Shown piece by piece: positions 5,233-13,279 of a DNA stretch of 14,930 bases (position 1 is its first letter; every line of letters starts with the position of its first letter). Source of the DNA: Candidatus Saccharibacteria bacterium UBA1103 (GTDB taxonomy: Bacteria > Patescibacteriota > Saccharimonadia > Saccharimonadales > Saccharimonadaceae); the NCBI GenBank assembly GCA_905373275.1, contig CAJPSI010000011.1, positions 1 to 14,930 on the forward strand. Reading direction: 5' to 3'. A program made the translations under genes and the position numbers. The notes below the pieces were generated by a model. That model worked only from the letters and a program-made list of their open reading frames with translations, had not been told where the DNA came from and made no database searches.

Positions 5233-8196
5233 ATGTCGACAAAGGATAAGGTATTAGGCAGAATCTTCGGCGATCCCCAGAAGAAGATCGTCCACCGCCT
5301 GGAGAAGCGAGTCGCCGAGATCAATGCCCTGAGCGACAAATACGCCCAGATGAGCGACCAACAGCTCAGTAAACAAACTAACGTGCTGAAGAAACAGCTT
5401 GCTAAATTGACCAAGAAAGCTTCAGCCGAGGCGGAGAGGGCAGGGAAGACGACCGAGTCGGCTACCCACGCCGAGGTCAGCGACAAGCAACTGGAGAAAG
5501 GCCTGGTCTCTGATCGTCAGCTGGTTAATAAGATGAGCCCGGCCGATAGAGAAAAGTACGCTCGAGTCGGCTCAGCCACTATTGACGACTTCAACGCCAT
5601 TGATGCTATCAGAGAACGCAAAGCCCACCAGCGCCGCAAAGATGCCTTGGATATACTCTTGCCTGACGCTTTCGCCCTGGTGCGAGAGATGGCCGGTCGG
5701 ACACTCGGTCAGCGTCATTTTGATGTCCAGCTGATGGGTGGCATCGTCCTGCACGAAGGTAATGTCGCCGAGATGAAGACCGGTGAAGGTAAGACATTAG
5801 TCGCTACTGCCCCGGTCTACCTCAATGCTCTGACCGGTCGAGGCGTCCACATGGTCACCGTCAACGACTATCTGGCTCAGCTTCACGGTGGCTGGATGGG
5901 GCAGCTCTATCACGCTCTGGGCATGAGCACCGGCGTGATCATTAACGACGCCAGCTTCATCTACGACCCCGAGTACGAGAATACCGACCACTACGACAAG
6001 CGAATGAGCCACCTCAAGCCCTGCTCCCGCAAGGAAGCTTATGACGCCGATATCACTTATGGTACTAATAACGAGTTTGGCTTCGACTATCTACGAGACA
6101 ACATGGTCAGCGACCCATCACTCCTGCGTCAGCGTCAGCTCAACTTCGCCATCGTTGACGAGGTCGATTCCATCTTGATCGACGAAGCTCGTACCCCGCT
6201 GATCATTTCCGCTCCGGCAGCCGACAATCCTGATCTCTATATTAAGTACGCCGCCCTGGTAGACGGGTTAGAAGCTCCCAGCAAGACGGTAGCCAGCGTC
6301 AGCCGAGGTCTGAAGAATCCCTTGACCGGCAAGCCAATCAATCCCGAGGAGAAGGAAGAAGAGCCGGACGGTGATTACGAGGTCGACGAGAAGCGTCGCA
6401 CTGTTGCTCTGACTGAACGAGGCGTCGACAAGGTTGAGAAGCTGCTCGGAGTGAAAAATCTCTACTCACCGGAGCATCTCCGGGCGGTCTATCACCTGGA
6501 CCAAGCTCTGCGTGCCCGAGCCCTATTTAAGCGAGACAAGGACTACGTCGTCGCTAAGGACGGTGAGGTGATCATCGTCGACGAGTTCACCGGGCGCTTG
6601 ATGAAAGGGCGTCGCTATAGCGAAGGCCTGCACCAAGCGATCGAGGCTAAGGAGCACGTTCCGGTGCGGCAGGAGTCGCAGACACTGGCGACCATTTCCT
6701 TCCAGAATTATTTCCGCCTCTACGACAAGCTGTCCGGTATGACCGGTACCGCCTTTACCGAGGCGGAAGAGTTTCAGCAGATCTATGGGCTGGATGTCAT
6801 CCAGATTCCGACCAACAAGCCGATCAAGCGAATCGACCACGAAGATCAGATCTTTAAGACTGAAGCAGGCAAGATCAAGGCAATCGTCAAAGAAGTCAAG
6901 GCTTGCCATGACCAAGGTCGCCCCGTCTTGATTGGTTCGGCCAGCATCGCTAAGAATGAGTTAATTAGCGCCGCTCTGGATAAGGCAGGGCTCAAGCACG
7001 AGACCCTCAACGCCAAGAACAACGAGCGGGAAGCTGAGGTAATCGCTAAGGCCGGTCAAGCCGGTGCCATCACCCTAGCTACTAACATCGCCGGTCGAGG
7101 CACCGATATCATGCTCGGCGAGGGGGTCGCTGCCAAGGGTGGTTTGGTGGTGATCGGCTCCGAACGCCACGAGGCTCGCCGGATTGATAATCAGCTCCGC
7201 GGTCGCGGCGGACGTCAGGGCGACCCGGGCGATACTTACTTCTACGTCTCCACCCAGGACGACCTGATGCGGATCTACCAGGGTGACCGGATCGCTCAGC
7301 TGATGGAGCGACTGGGAGTCTCAGAAGACACTCCGATCTCAGCTAAGCCGGTCAGTAAGACACTTGAGGCAGCTCAGAAGCGAGTCGAGGGCTACAACTT
7401 TGACACCCGTAAGAACGTCGTCCAGTACGACAATGTCATTAACCGTCACCGCAAGGTGGTCTATACCATCAGGCGTAAGATTCTCCAAGGCGACGATATT
7501 TCGCCCGAGATCCTGCGTCTGGCCGATGCTCAACTCAGCTCGATGCTGGCTACCCGTCTCAAGCGTTCTGATACTGATAAGTTTGAGAAGTTTCAAGCTA
7601 TCTTTCCTTTGAGCTTGGACCGGATCCGTAGCATCGCCACTATCAAGAATGACCGCAAGCGACTGGTGGCGGCTCGTCGAGCTATTCTCAAGCTATACGA
7701 CGCTAAGGAAGATGAGCTGGGTGCTACTCTGCTGGGTGGTGCTGAGCGAGAGATCTACATGCAGGTGGTCGATGTGCTCTGGATGCAGCACCTGGAGAAC
7801 ATGCAACACCTGCGAGAGGGTATCCACTGGCGTAGCGTAGGGCAGCGTGACCCCTTAGTCGAGTATCGGGTCGAGTCGCAAAAGCTCTTTGACTCGCTCC
7901 AGCGCACCCTACAGGAAGAAGTCTTGACCGTCGTCTTCCACCTGGAGAAGGAGCTGATCAATGCCGACCAGGTCGAGGATGACCGCTACGACAGCGACCT
8001 AACCAAGGCGGCCGCTTCGGCAGTGGAGAAGGGAGTCAATGAAGCCGGTCTACCCGCTGCTGACGATACCGACGAGAGTGACTTCCGCTCGACCGTTCAC
8101 CCCGAGAAGTCACAGTCAGAGAAGAATCGTGAGCGACGAGTCGCTCAAAAGAAAAAGAAGCAAGAGCGCCAGAATCGCAAGAAGGCTCGACGCTGA
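5233..8196 (+). CDS. secA: Preprotein translocase ATPase SecA, with N-terminal insertion
   Basis: Motor ATPase that drives unfolded proteins through SecYEG. Counting from the ATG at 5233 it has about 987 residues against about 840-900 for typical SecA. NBD1 has Walker A (MKTGEGKTL, about 182-190) and the DEVD box with the signature DEVDSILIDEARTPLIIS (about 309-326). The preprotein cross-linking domain follows, then MTGTAFTEAEEF, LATNIAGRGTDIMLG and RIDNQLRGRGGRQGDPG of NBD2, and the scaffold/wing region with WMQHLENMQHLREGIHWRS. About 80 extra residues, charged and Ala/Lys/Glu-rich, separate the first helix from Walker A, and a smaller insert precedes DITYGTNNE. The C-terminus is a Lys/Arg-rich tail without the CxCxSGxxxKxCH zinc motif. 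GTG at 5212 opens a longer frame, but GAGGAAG at 5214-5220 is the likely ribosome site for 5233. Confidence 0.96.
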   Translation: MSTKDKVLGRIFGDPQKKIVHRLEKRVAEINALSDKYAQMSDQQLSKQTNVLKKQLAKLTKKASAEAERAGKTTESATHAEVSDKQLEKGLVSDRQLVNKMSPADREKYARVGSATIDDFNAIDAIRERKAHQRRKDALDILLPDAFALVREMAGRTLGQRHFDVQLMGGIVLHEGNVAEMKTGEGKTLVATAPVYLNALTGRGVHMVTVNDYLAQLHGGWMGQLYHALGMSTGVIINDASFIYDPEYENTDHYDKRMSHLKPCSRKEAYDADITYGTNNEFGFDYLRDNMVSDPSLLRQRQLNFAIVDEVDSILIDEARTPLIISAPAADNPDLYIKYAALVDGLEAPSKTVASVSRGLKNPLTGKPINPEEKEEEPDGDYEVDEKRRTVALTERGVDKVEKLLGVKNLYSPEHLRAVYHLDQALRARALFKRDKDYVVAKDGEVIIVDEFTGRLMKGRRYSEGLHQAIEAKEHVPVRQESQTLATISFQNYFRLYDKLSGMTGTAFTEAEEFQQIYGLDVIQIPTNKPIKRIDHEDQIFKTEAGKIKAIVKEVKACHDQGRPVLIGSASIAKNELISAALDKAGLKHETLNAKNNEREAEVIAKAGQAGAITLATNIAGRGTDIMLGEGVAAKGGLVVIGSERHEARRIDNQLRGRGGRQGDPGDTYFYVSTQDDLMRIYQGDRIAQLMERLGVSEDTPISAKPVSKTLEAAQKRVEGYNFDTRKNVVQYDNVINRHRKVVYTIRRKILQGDDISPEILRLADAQLSSMLATRLKRSDTDKFEKFQAIFPLSLDRIRSIATIKNDRKRLVAARRAILKLYDAKEDELGATLLGGAEREIYMQVVDVLWMQHLENMQHLREGIHWRSVGQRDPLVEYRVESQKLFDSLQRTLQEEVLTVVFHLEKELINADQVEDDRYDSDLTKAAASAVEKGVNEAGLPAADDTDESDFRSTVHPEKSQSEKNRERRVAQKKKKQERQNRKKARR

Positions 8197-8228
8197 TAAT
8201 GGTAGGGTGGGAAAGTTAGACAAACAGT

Positions 8229-9038
8229 ATGCGAATTTTAGTAATCAGTCATCAGCCCGGAGCCGACCAGCCGGTCGGCAGGTTAGGGGAGTGGCTCAAG
8301 CAAAAAGAGCTAACACTTGACCATCGAATCGGTAGCGAAAAGAATCTACCCAAGCGAATCCATTACAGTAGCTCCGACTCCCCCGACCGGATGTCGGTCG
8401 ACAAGAATGGGGTGGGCGAGGGCTATGCCGGACTCATCATCAATGGCGGACAGTGGCGTCTAGATGGTAGTGATGGCGGTTGGTGGCTCCCCCATATCCG
8501 TCGCCTATTGCATCAGGCTATCTACGACGATATCCCCACCCTAGCCATCTGCCTCGGTCATCAACTCCTGGCGGAAGTGGTTGGCGGTACAGTTAGCGAT
8601 GCCCACGGGCCAATTACTACTAGCGATAGAGATAAAGGTGCCGAGTATGGTCTCTGCAATGTCCAGCTAACCGAGGCCGGCAAGTACGACATGCTCTTTG
8701 CCGGTATCACCTCGCCGATGATGATGTATCAAAATCATCAGAACAGCGTCACCAAGCTGCCCGACAAGGTCGAGGTGTTAGCTAAGTCTGACCGCACCCC
8801 CATTGAGGCGCTACGTTACGGCTCGGTGATCTACGGACTTCAATTCCATCCCGAAGTGGCAGGTGACGCCATCCTTAAATGGAGCGACGACAAGGTTAAC
8901 CGGCTTAAGTCAGCCGGCTACGACTGGCAAGCGATGATCAAGCAGAGTCAGCAGGGCGATAGTCTCAATACTATGCAGTCCCGCCAGCTGAGCGACAATT
9001 TCGCCCGGATCATCAAGCGACGAGCCGAGAGAGTCTAA
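8229..9038 (+). CDS. Class I glutamine amidotransferase, GMP-synthase-glutaminase-like
   Basis: A 269-residue class I (triad) glutamine amidotransferase domain that releases ammonia from glutamine. The nucleophile is Cys108 in LAICLGHQLLAE, and His207 and Glu209 lie in YGLQFHPEV, so the triad is complete. The oxyanion region GLIINGGQW is at 68-76. LPDKVEVLAKSDRTPIEALR mirrors the corresponding stretch of GuaA, but there is no ATP-pyrophosphatase domain, so this is a free-standing glutaminase or related hydrolase. It is not the GatD of MurT/GatD as far as can be judged. A Lys/Arg-rich helical extension follows residue 212. It starts 32 bp after the secA stop with only a poor ribosome site (GGGTGGG), so co-transcription with secA is likely. 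Its substrate is unknown. Confidence 0.83.
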   Translation: MRILVISHQPGADQPVGRLGEWLKQKELTLDHRIGSEKNLPKRIHYSSSDSPDRMSVDKNGVGEGYAGLIINGGQWRLDGSDGGWWLPHIRRLLHQAIYDDIPTLAICLGHQLLAEVVGGTVSDAHGPITTSDRDKGAEYGLCNVQLTEAGKYDMLFAGITSPMMMYQNHQNSVTKLPDKVEVLAKSDRTPIEALRYGSVIYGLQFHPEVAGDAILKWSDDKVNRLKSAGYDWQAMIKQSQQGDSLNTMQSRQLSDNFARIIKRRAERV

Positions 9039-9079
9039 ATCGCCCCGCTTTAGACGTATGATTAGTCGTCTTTGGCGAT
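9033..9079 (+). terminator. Hairpin over the stop codon of the amidotransferase gene
   Basis: GTCTAAA (9033-9039, containing the TAA stop) pairs with TTTAGAC (9049-9055) around a GC-rich loop. An alternative fold pairs ATCGCC (9039-9044) with GGCGAT (9074-9079) and AGACG (9052-9056) with CGTCT (9067-9071). No T-run follows, so this is a likely 3'-end structure rather than a proven intrinsic terminator. Confidence 0.4.
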
Positions 9080-9103
9080 ATTGCTTAATGTCGCACAATT
9101 ATA
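9078..9103 (+). repeat. Copy 1 of the ATATTG-n-ATGTCGCACAAT element
   Basis: ATATTG (9078-9083), CTTA, then ATGTCGCACAAT (9088-9099) and TATAG. The 12-mer recurs exactly at 9528-9539, also with ATATTG just upstream. GC-rich inverted repeats follow: GGGTG (9109-9113) with CACCC (9118-9122), and GACTG with CAGTC. Confidence 0.55.
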
Positions 9104-9519
9104 GGGTGGGGTGGTAGCACCCTGAGACTGCTAAGCACCCGATGCTCTCGTAGCTGACAGTCCCCGCCATAGCCAGGGCTGAGCATGAATCAGCCGTTAT
9201 CATCCCGTCATCATCCACAGTCTTCTGCCTCTGAGGTCAAGCCGCTACAGCCAAAGAGTGACAAATGATCGACTGATAATAAAAGCGCCAAACAGTCCGA
9301 CCAGAAAATCACTGAGAGCTAAATAGCAGAGCTTGATAAGATAATAATTATTTTATAAATATACCGAACAAAGATGACGCCGTGGTGCTTCGTCGGCGGG
9401 GCACTCTTGAGAATATTATCACTCGATAAACAATATTACCTTAGAGAAAATAATCAAACGGCAGCGTCAGACTCATAAAATTAGCCGAGCAGGACACATA
9501 AACACTCGTCCAGCGCCCA

Positions 9520-9543
9520 ATATTGATATGTCGCACAATATAC
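9520..9543 (+). repeat. Copy 2 of the ATATTG-n-ATGTCGCACAAT element
   Basis: ATATTG (9520-9525), AT, ATGTCGCACAAT (9528-9539) and ATA. The flanks ATATTG and CAATAT form an inverted repeat around GTCGCA. It is an exact 12-bp match to copy 1, 440 bp away and in the same orientation. Confidence 0.55.
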
Positions 9544-9588
9544 CTTTTACGACGGAGTGACTGTTCGACTGGTGGTGAGTGAGCATAA

Positions 9589-9616
9589 GGCCGGCTAAGC
9601 CGGCAACCAGCCGGCC
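9589..9616 (+). repeat. GC-rich 8-bp inverted repeat
   Basis: GGCCGGCT (9589-9596) pairs perfectly with AGCCGGCC (9609-9616) over a 12-nt loop that itself contains GCCGGC. It is strong enough to act as a transcription barrier for either converging unit, but no T-run adjoins it. Confidence 0.5.
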
Positions 9617-9852
9617 CGAGTGCTAATCCCGCTAAAACTAAAATAAATGTAAAATATTCCGAGAGATCCGGCAGAGTAGTGACGGCTCACCCGAGAGTTA
9701 TCTCAGCTGCTTTTTACTTTTATTAATTAAATCGATAAATAATATACTAAATTATTTTTTTAGACAGGCTATTTTAATATCTTGTCACCACTTGATTTAT
9801 CACTCTCAATTCTAGATAAAATAATGCCACTAGAGCCACAGCCACGACCTCA

Positions 9853-9870
9853 TGACGTCATTTGACGTCA
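9853..9870. promoter_or_regulatory. Two phased TGACGTCA palindromes, candidate operator
   Basis: Perfect 8-bp palindromes TGACGTCA at 9853-9860 and 9863-9870 are centred 10 bp apart, one helical turn. A near-copy, TGACGTCC, lies at 9933-9940, 70 bp from the second. This spacing suits cooperative binding by a dimeric protein. No gene starts nearby. Confidence 0.4.
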
Positions 9871-9966
9871 CAATTTCTCCCTTCATAAATAAAATCCGAA
9901 AGTCGGCACGTTTTCCACACTCCACACCGAGCTGACGTCCAGGTCTCAGGGATCTCAGGGTAATGT

Positions 9967-9996
9967 TTGACAATTTCACGAATTATATTGTTATAT
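9967..9996 (+). promoter_or_regulatory. Promoter-like site pointing into the 3' end of the ftsQ operon
   Basis: Perfect TTGACA (9967-9972), an 18-bp spacer and TTATAT (9991-9996). A transcript would start near 10004, antisense to the small membrane protein gene that ends at 10080. No plus-strand gene follows, so any product would be an antisense RNA. Confidence 0.35.
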
Positions 9997-10079
9997 GTAT
10001 TTTGCGACATCCGCTACTCCCCTCTCCTGCTCCGACTCGACCCGGCTTAGTCCTTGACTTTTCACATTTTCATGCTGTG

Positions 10080-10337
10080 TTATATTAAATGCTCCCTACT
10101 AGGCATCGGCAAGTAGTCATCAGTAGTCGGCAACTTTTTCTCGGCCGGGACAACAGCCAGATAACTAAGCCAACCGATCAAGGCAGCTATGATTACTATT
10201 ATCGCTATCAAGAGCCACGGCCTGCGCTCCAGCTCCCGCCGGAGGCTAGTCTTCTGTTTCACTTCGCTATCAGAGGCGGTATTTCCCGACCGATCAATCA
10301 TTTTTGACGAATTAGCTTTCCCTTCATCTTCCTCCAC
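10080..10337 (-). CDS. Small single-pass membrane protein
   Basis: An 85-residue protein with an acidic and polar N-terminal half, a basic stretch (SLRRELERR), one transmembrane helix (WLLIAIIVIIAALIGWLSYL, about 41-60) and a short outer tail. The basic residues before the helix predict the N-terminus inside the cell. The start is set at the GTG at 10337, because AGGAGG lies 7 nt upstream of it. The GTG at 10343 would overlap the ribosome site. It is the last gene of the minus-strand unit and begins 14 bp after the stop of the Pro/Gln-rich protein gene, whose TAA sits just before the ribosome site. No family was recognised. Confidence 0.6.
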   Translation of the reverse strand: MEEDEGKANSSKMIDRSGNTASDSEVKQKTSLRRELERRPWLLIAIIVIIAALIGWLSYLAVVPAEKKLPTTDDYLPMPSREHLI

Positions 10338-10351
10338 CTTCACCCCTCCTC

Positions 10352-10969
10352 TTAGAATTGTCGCACTGTCTGCACCTGCTTGTTATAGGTAGCTATCTTG
10401 CCTACCACCGTGCTGATCATCATCGCCACCGGCACCAAGATCAGCATCGCTCCGACTATGATCATCAGCAAGAGCAGTCCACCCCGCTGATGCCGAGCCG
10501 GACGGATCGGCTTGCTATCGGTACGCACCCAGCCACTGCCTGACTGAGACTGCCGACCGGGAACTGCTGGTTGGCTGGGCTGTTTAGCCTGGCCGGTCTC
10601 AGCTGTCAAGCCGGCCGCCTGGCCGGATCCCTCAGCCTCAGTTGGCTTGGCTGGAGCAGCCACTTCAGCCGGCTGCGCCGGTTGGGTCGGTTGAGGTGAC
10701 CGGGGTGGCTGAGCGGGTTGAGCCGGTTGGTCGGACTGAGCTGGATCAACCGGCTGAATAGATTGTTCGGGCTGAGGTGGAGCCAACGGAGGTCGCTGAG
10801 CAGGTTGAACAGAAGCTAATGAAGATGGCTGAAAGAGGTGAATCGGACGAATTAGTTGGGGTGATTGGGTCGGTTGAGTTTGTTCGGCCGAGCCAACCCG
10901 CCCCACAGGTTCATCCGGCTGCATCAGCTCAATCGGTTGAACTTGCTCGCTACCACCATTTTCATCCAT
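10352..10969 (-). CDS. Pro/Gln-rich protein with a C-terminal membrane anchor
   Basis: A 205-residue protein. Residues 6-135 are low complexity, dominated by PAQP, PTQP and SDQP-like units with scattered Glu and Ser, and are probably disordered. A basic patch (RPARHQRGG) leads to one hydrophobic helix (about 163-188) and a short polar tail (KIATYNKQVQTVRQF). By the positive-inside rule the disordered domain is cytoplasmic and the tail is outside, with a possible coiled coil. Its place directly after an ftsQ-like gene suggests a divisome role, for example a stand-in for FtsL/DivIC, but that is inference and no family signature was seen. There is no Shine-Dalgarno. A TGATAGAAT box lies 6 nt before the ATG, so a leaderless transcript is possible. 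Confidence 0.65.
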   Translation of the reverse strand: MDENGGSEQVQPIELMQPDEPVGRVGSAEQTQPTQSPQLIRPIHLFQPSSLASVQPAQRPPLAPPQPEQSIQPVDPAQSDQPAQPAQPPRSPQPTQPAQPAEVAAPAKPTEAEGSGQAAGLTAETGQAKQPSQPAVPGRQSQSGSGWVRTDSKPIRPARHQRGGLLLLMIIVGAMLILVPVAMMISTVVGKIATYNKQVQTVRQF

Positions 10970-10975
10970 AATTTT

Positions 10976-10984
10976 ATTCTATCA
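10976..10984 (-). promoter_or_regulatory. Extended -10, leaderless start of the Pro/Gln-rich protein gene
   Basis: On the minus strand TGATAGAAT (10984-10976) lies 6 nt before the ATG at 10969. The usual start-point distance puts +1 on the A of the ATG itself. No good -35 is seen. It could provide an internal promoter after ftsQ. Confidence 0.45.
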
Positions 10985-10987
10985 GAA

Positions 10988-11911
10988 TTACTTCCAGTAA
11001 GCCCGCCCTTCCACTCGGCAGTCAACGTAGCTCGGTCTGATGTTTCGGCTATCCAAGTAGCGCACCATAGCTGCTATATCCGCTGCCTGCCCCTCCGGCT
11101 CACGGGTAATCTGCGCCTTGAAAGGATAAGCTCTGCCTGCCAGGTAGATCTCAACATAGCGAATACTACCCTGCGGGATGACCACCCGCACCGCTTTCAG
11201 CCCTTGGTTCTGAGCGATTGCCACCGCCGTCCGTCCTACGAAGCTCAGAAAACCGGCTGAAGTGGCTACATTACCCGAGCCTACCCCTACCCCGCTCCGA
11301 TCTTCGATCGCCAGCTCGGGTATAGAATAATAATTCCGTTGAAAAACCACGCCCGATTTATCGACGAAGCTGGTATGAGTACCGTTGACCCACATCGCTA
11401 CCGGCCGGCGAAATGACAAGACCATCTTACTACCGGCTATCCCGGCGGTTGTCAGCTTGACAGCCTCCACTTCCGGTGCCTTACTTTGCAAATGACCGGT
11501 CAGCGCACTGCTACGACGAATGAAGCTAAGCCGCTCAGATGAATTGCGATGTAAATATTCGTCGACGATCTGCCGATATCGAGCGGCGTCGCCGTCGGTT
11601 AGGCGGATATTGTCATCCGCCGCTACCACTTGAGAGATCACCCCGGTGAACTGACTCAGCAGCAACATCCCCATGGTGACAAATAGAGCAATGAGCATCA
11701 GCACCGCCGACAAGCGCCGACGAAAGGCTCTCAGTCGCTTGACGTGTTGACGCTCAGTCTCATCTACTCGCTCGGGGTGATAGGTCTTGAGCGTCACACC
11801 GAGACGCCAATCCGCCTGACTATCATCGTCGATCAGCTCTGCCCGTCTGCAACCCCCGGTCTTTGGTTCTTTACGGCTGCGCCCGGCCTTTTTGTCTTTC
11901 TGCCACAGCAT
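10988..11911 (-). CDS. ftsQ: FtsQ/DivIB-like cell division protein
   Basis: A 307-residue bitopic divisome protein. In the FtsQBL complex FtsQ links cytosolic and periplasmic division proteins. A long basic cytoplasmic part (1-66, with RAFRRRLS just before the membrane) leads to a transmembrane helix (about 67-90). A POTRA-like segment follows, with SKAPEVEAVKLTTA and the signature FRRPVAMWVNG (167-177), then the beta domain with FVDKSGVVFQRNYY (182-195). The ending SYVDCRVEGRAYWK matches the usual FtsQ end (DvRvpGraywk). It starts 13 bp after the stop of the preceding membrane protein gene and has no Shine-Dalgarno; a weak TGATAAATA box overlaps that stop. Its neighbours and a murG upstream in the same direction fit a division and cell-wall cluster. 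Confidence 0.83.
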   Translation of the reverse strand: MLWQKDKKAGRSRKEPKTGGCRRAELIDDDSQADWRLGVTLKTYHPERVDETERQHVKRLRAFRRRLSAVLMLIALFVTMGMLLLSQFTGVISQVVAADDNIRLTDGDAARYRQIVDEYLHRNSSERLSFIRRSSALTGHLQSKAPEVEAVKLTTAGIAGSKMVLSFRRPVAMWVNGTHTSFVDKSGVVFQRNYYSIPELAIEDRSGVGVGSGNVATSAGFLSFVGRTAVAIAQNQGLKAVRVVIPQGSIRYVEIYLAGRAYPFKAQITREPEGQAADIAAMVRYLDSRNIRPSYVDCRVEGRAYWK

Positions 11912-11924
11912 GAGCTAATATTTA

Positions 11925-13268
11925 TCAGTGCGTGTCACCGTATCTATTACTGTCTTGCTCAGCCTGCCGGCGCCGCACCTTCATCACTTGATCCAGCTTA
12001 GCATGGATTGAGTAGCAGTTGTCATACGAGCCGGTGATGTCCGGCAGCTGCGACAGCTCAGCACTGTCGCCCGAGGCTTGCTTGATAGCTTCTATTTCCT
12101 TACTCAGCTGACCGATGTAATAGTCCTTATCCTGCCCCAGCGACTGACATGCCTTCTTGCCGATGTAGAAAAGGGGGCGAAGCTCAGCCAGGCCGGGGTC
12201 GTCGTGATAAGCCGAGCACGTCGCATTTTGACAGACCAGCTTCTTCTTAGCGTAGTACGGACCGATCAAGCCCCGGTTAATCTGCTGACGAACGCTGATC
12301 CGCTTCTCCATCGGCAAGGCGTCCACCCAGCTCGCTATCTTAGCACCAGTGCGATCACTCTCGATCCGCCAGTACATATCTCGCTTTTTAGCATCGCTAT
12401 ATTCGCCCGTACCGGCATCATCCAGTGAATCCAGCCATTTGCCCTTGCTGTCATCACACTGCTCTACGAACCACTGCTTATAGAGCGTCTGGAGTACCTT
12501 GCTGTCATGGCGCTCAAAGGCAGAGAAACGGGCTTGGTCGATAATCTCGTACTGAAGCAGATCAGCTATCCGCCTCGGCTCAATCCCCGACACCCGACCC
12601 GACTCATCTTTACTCACCGGCATCCGGCTGAGCCGAGCCTTGAGATTGACCTTGACGCCCAGGCTCTTCGCCACCTGCTCCATGCTATCTGCCGAACACG
12701 CCGCTTCCCTGCCCCAACGGTCGATATAGCTCGCCCGGTATTTCTGCTGATGGTCACCGCCGGCATGTTCCGCCTTACCCCGGGCAGTCTGAGTACTCAC
12801 CTCGTTGATCTGTTCGATCTGATTCGGATCAGCCAGGTAGTCGGTACGCATGATCGGAGCTTTGATACTGCTAACCCTATCGTCCTTGGTATTATCAAAG
12901 CTGTCATACTCGGTCCGGCAGGCCTGCAGCATGCTTAGAAGCGACTGACGATCAATCGCCTTGTTGACATCGCCGCCGGAAGCTTGGTCGTCGCTGCCGG
13001 TACCCTGCTTGATGCGGTTGGTGACGCCCAGGATGGAGTAAAGCTGCTTGTCGCCTCCGACACACTGCCAGATGGCCAGGGCTATCACTACTATTACCAC
13101 GGCTATAGCTACGGTCAGGAAAGAACGACCGTAGTGCTCCGGCTCGGGCTTAGCAGAGTCACTATTTGGCTTGCCTTTACCTCGCTTGATATTGATAGAA
13201 AGGTCATCGTGGCGCCGTCGCTCAGACACCTCCCTCCTGCTGTCTGTGTCTTCATTCATTCTAATCAT
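11925..13268 (-). CDS. Single-pass membrane protein of unknown function with a large Cys-containing outer domain
   Basis: A 447-residue protein. The basic cytoplasmic N-terminus (1-48) is followed by a transmembrane helix (about 49-68) and a soluble outer domain of about 380 residues. Cysteines are at 69, 117, 191, 271, 346, 351, 374 and 418; the seven beyond the membrane could form disulphides, and CQNATC is a close pair. The domain is mostly helical, rich in charged and polar residues, with many Trp/Tyr (DMYWRIES, YKQWFVEQ). No enzyme motif or known family was recognised. It lies between the ncRNA locus and ftsQ and is probably co-transcribed with ftsQ. The ATG at 13268 is only 11 nt beyond an extended -10; the in-frame ATG at 13259 is an alternative. 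Neither has a Shine-Dalgarno. Confidence 0.7.
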   Translation of the reverse strand: MIRMNEDTDSRREVSERRRHDDLSINIKRGKGKPNSDSAKPEPEHYGRSFLTVAIAVVIVVIALAIWQCVGGDKQLYSILGVTNRIKQGTGSDDQASGGDVNKAIDRQSLLSMLQACRTEYDSFDNTKDDRVSSIKAPIMRTDYLADPNQIEQINEVSTQTARGKAEHAGGDHQQKYRASYIDRWGREAACSADSMEQVAKSLGVKVNLKARLSRMPVSKDESGRVSGIEPRRIADLLQYEIIDQARFSAFERHDSKVLQTLYKQWFVEQCDDSKGKWLDSLDDAGTGEYSDAKKRDMYWRIESDRTGAKIASWVDALPMEKRISVRQQINRGLIGPYYAKKKLVCQNATCSAYHDDPGLAELRPLFYIGKKACQSLGQDKDYYIGQLSKEIEAIKQASGDSAELSQLPDITGSYDNCYSIHAKLDQVMKVRRRQAEQDSNRYGDTH

Positions 13269-13279
13269 AAGCTAATTAG

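Larger units (their letters stand above)
9039..10079. other. 1,041-bp gene-free region between convergent units
   Basis: No convincing coding sequence is present. The longest candidate, an ATG at 9185 with 27 codons, is Ser/Pro/His/Lys-rich and ends at TGA. The region is patchy: GC-rich hairpins at 9104-9165 and 9589-9616, an AT-rich block around 9715-9785, two copies of a 12-mer at 9088 and 9528 with a related inverted copy at 10003-10010, two phased TGACGTCA palindromes at 9853-9870, the direct repeat TCTCAGGG at 9944 and 9953, and a + strand promoter-like site at 9967. It may hold small RNAs, gene remnants or a replication or recombination site; none of these is proven. Confidence 0.6.

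Noticed and set aside
9104..9165. T-box or other riboswitch: GGGGTGGTAGCACCC resembles the T-box antiterminator motif.
   Set aside because: The match is partial, there is no specifier stem, no terminator with a T-run, and no gene downstream on the + strand.
9185..9322. Small ORF read through TGA as a recoded codon.
   Set aside because: Other genes in the window end at TGA (for example secA), so TGA is a stop. The extension is low complexity and no homology was recognised.
9829..9870. Minus-strand leader peptide of 13 codons from a GTG with an AAGGGAG site, containing two Trp codons, like a trp attenuator.
   Set aside because: No trp gene or attenuator hairpins follow, and a chance ORF of this size is common.
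9700..9960. Replication origin: AT-rich block plus a DnaA-box-like TTTTCCACA at 9911.
   Set aside because: Only one good box, no dnaA or dnaN nearby, and genes converge on the region, which is unlike a usual origin.
10358..11260. Plus-strand ORFs opposite the Pro/Gln-rich and ftsQ genes.
   Set aside because: They mirror the minus-strand genes, have His/Arg-rich composition typical of antisense frames and no ribosome sites.
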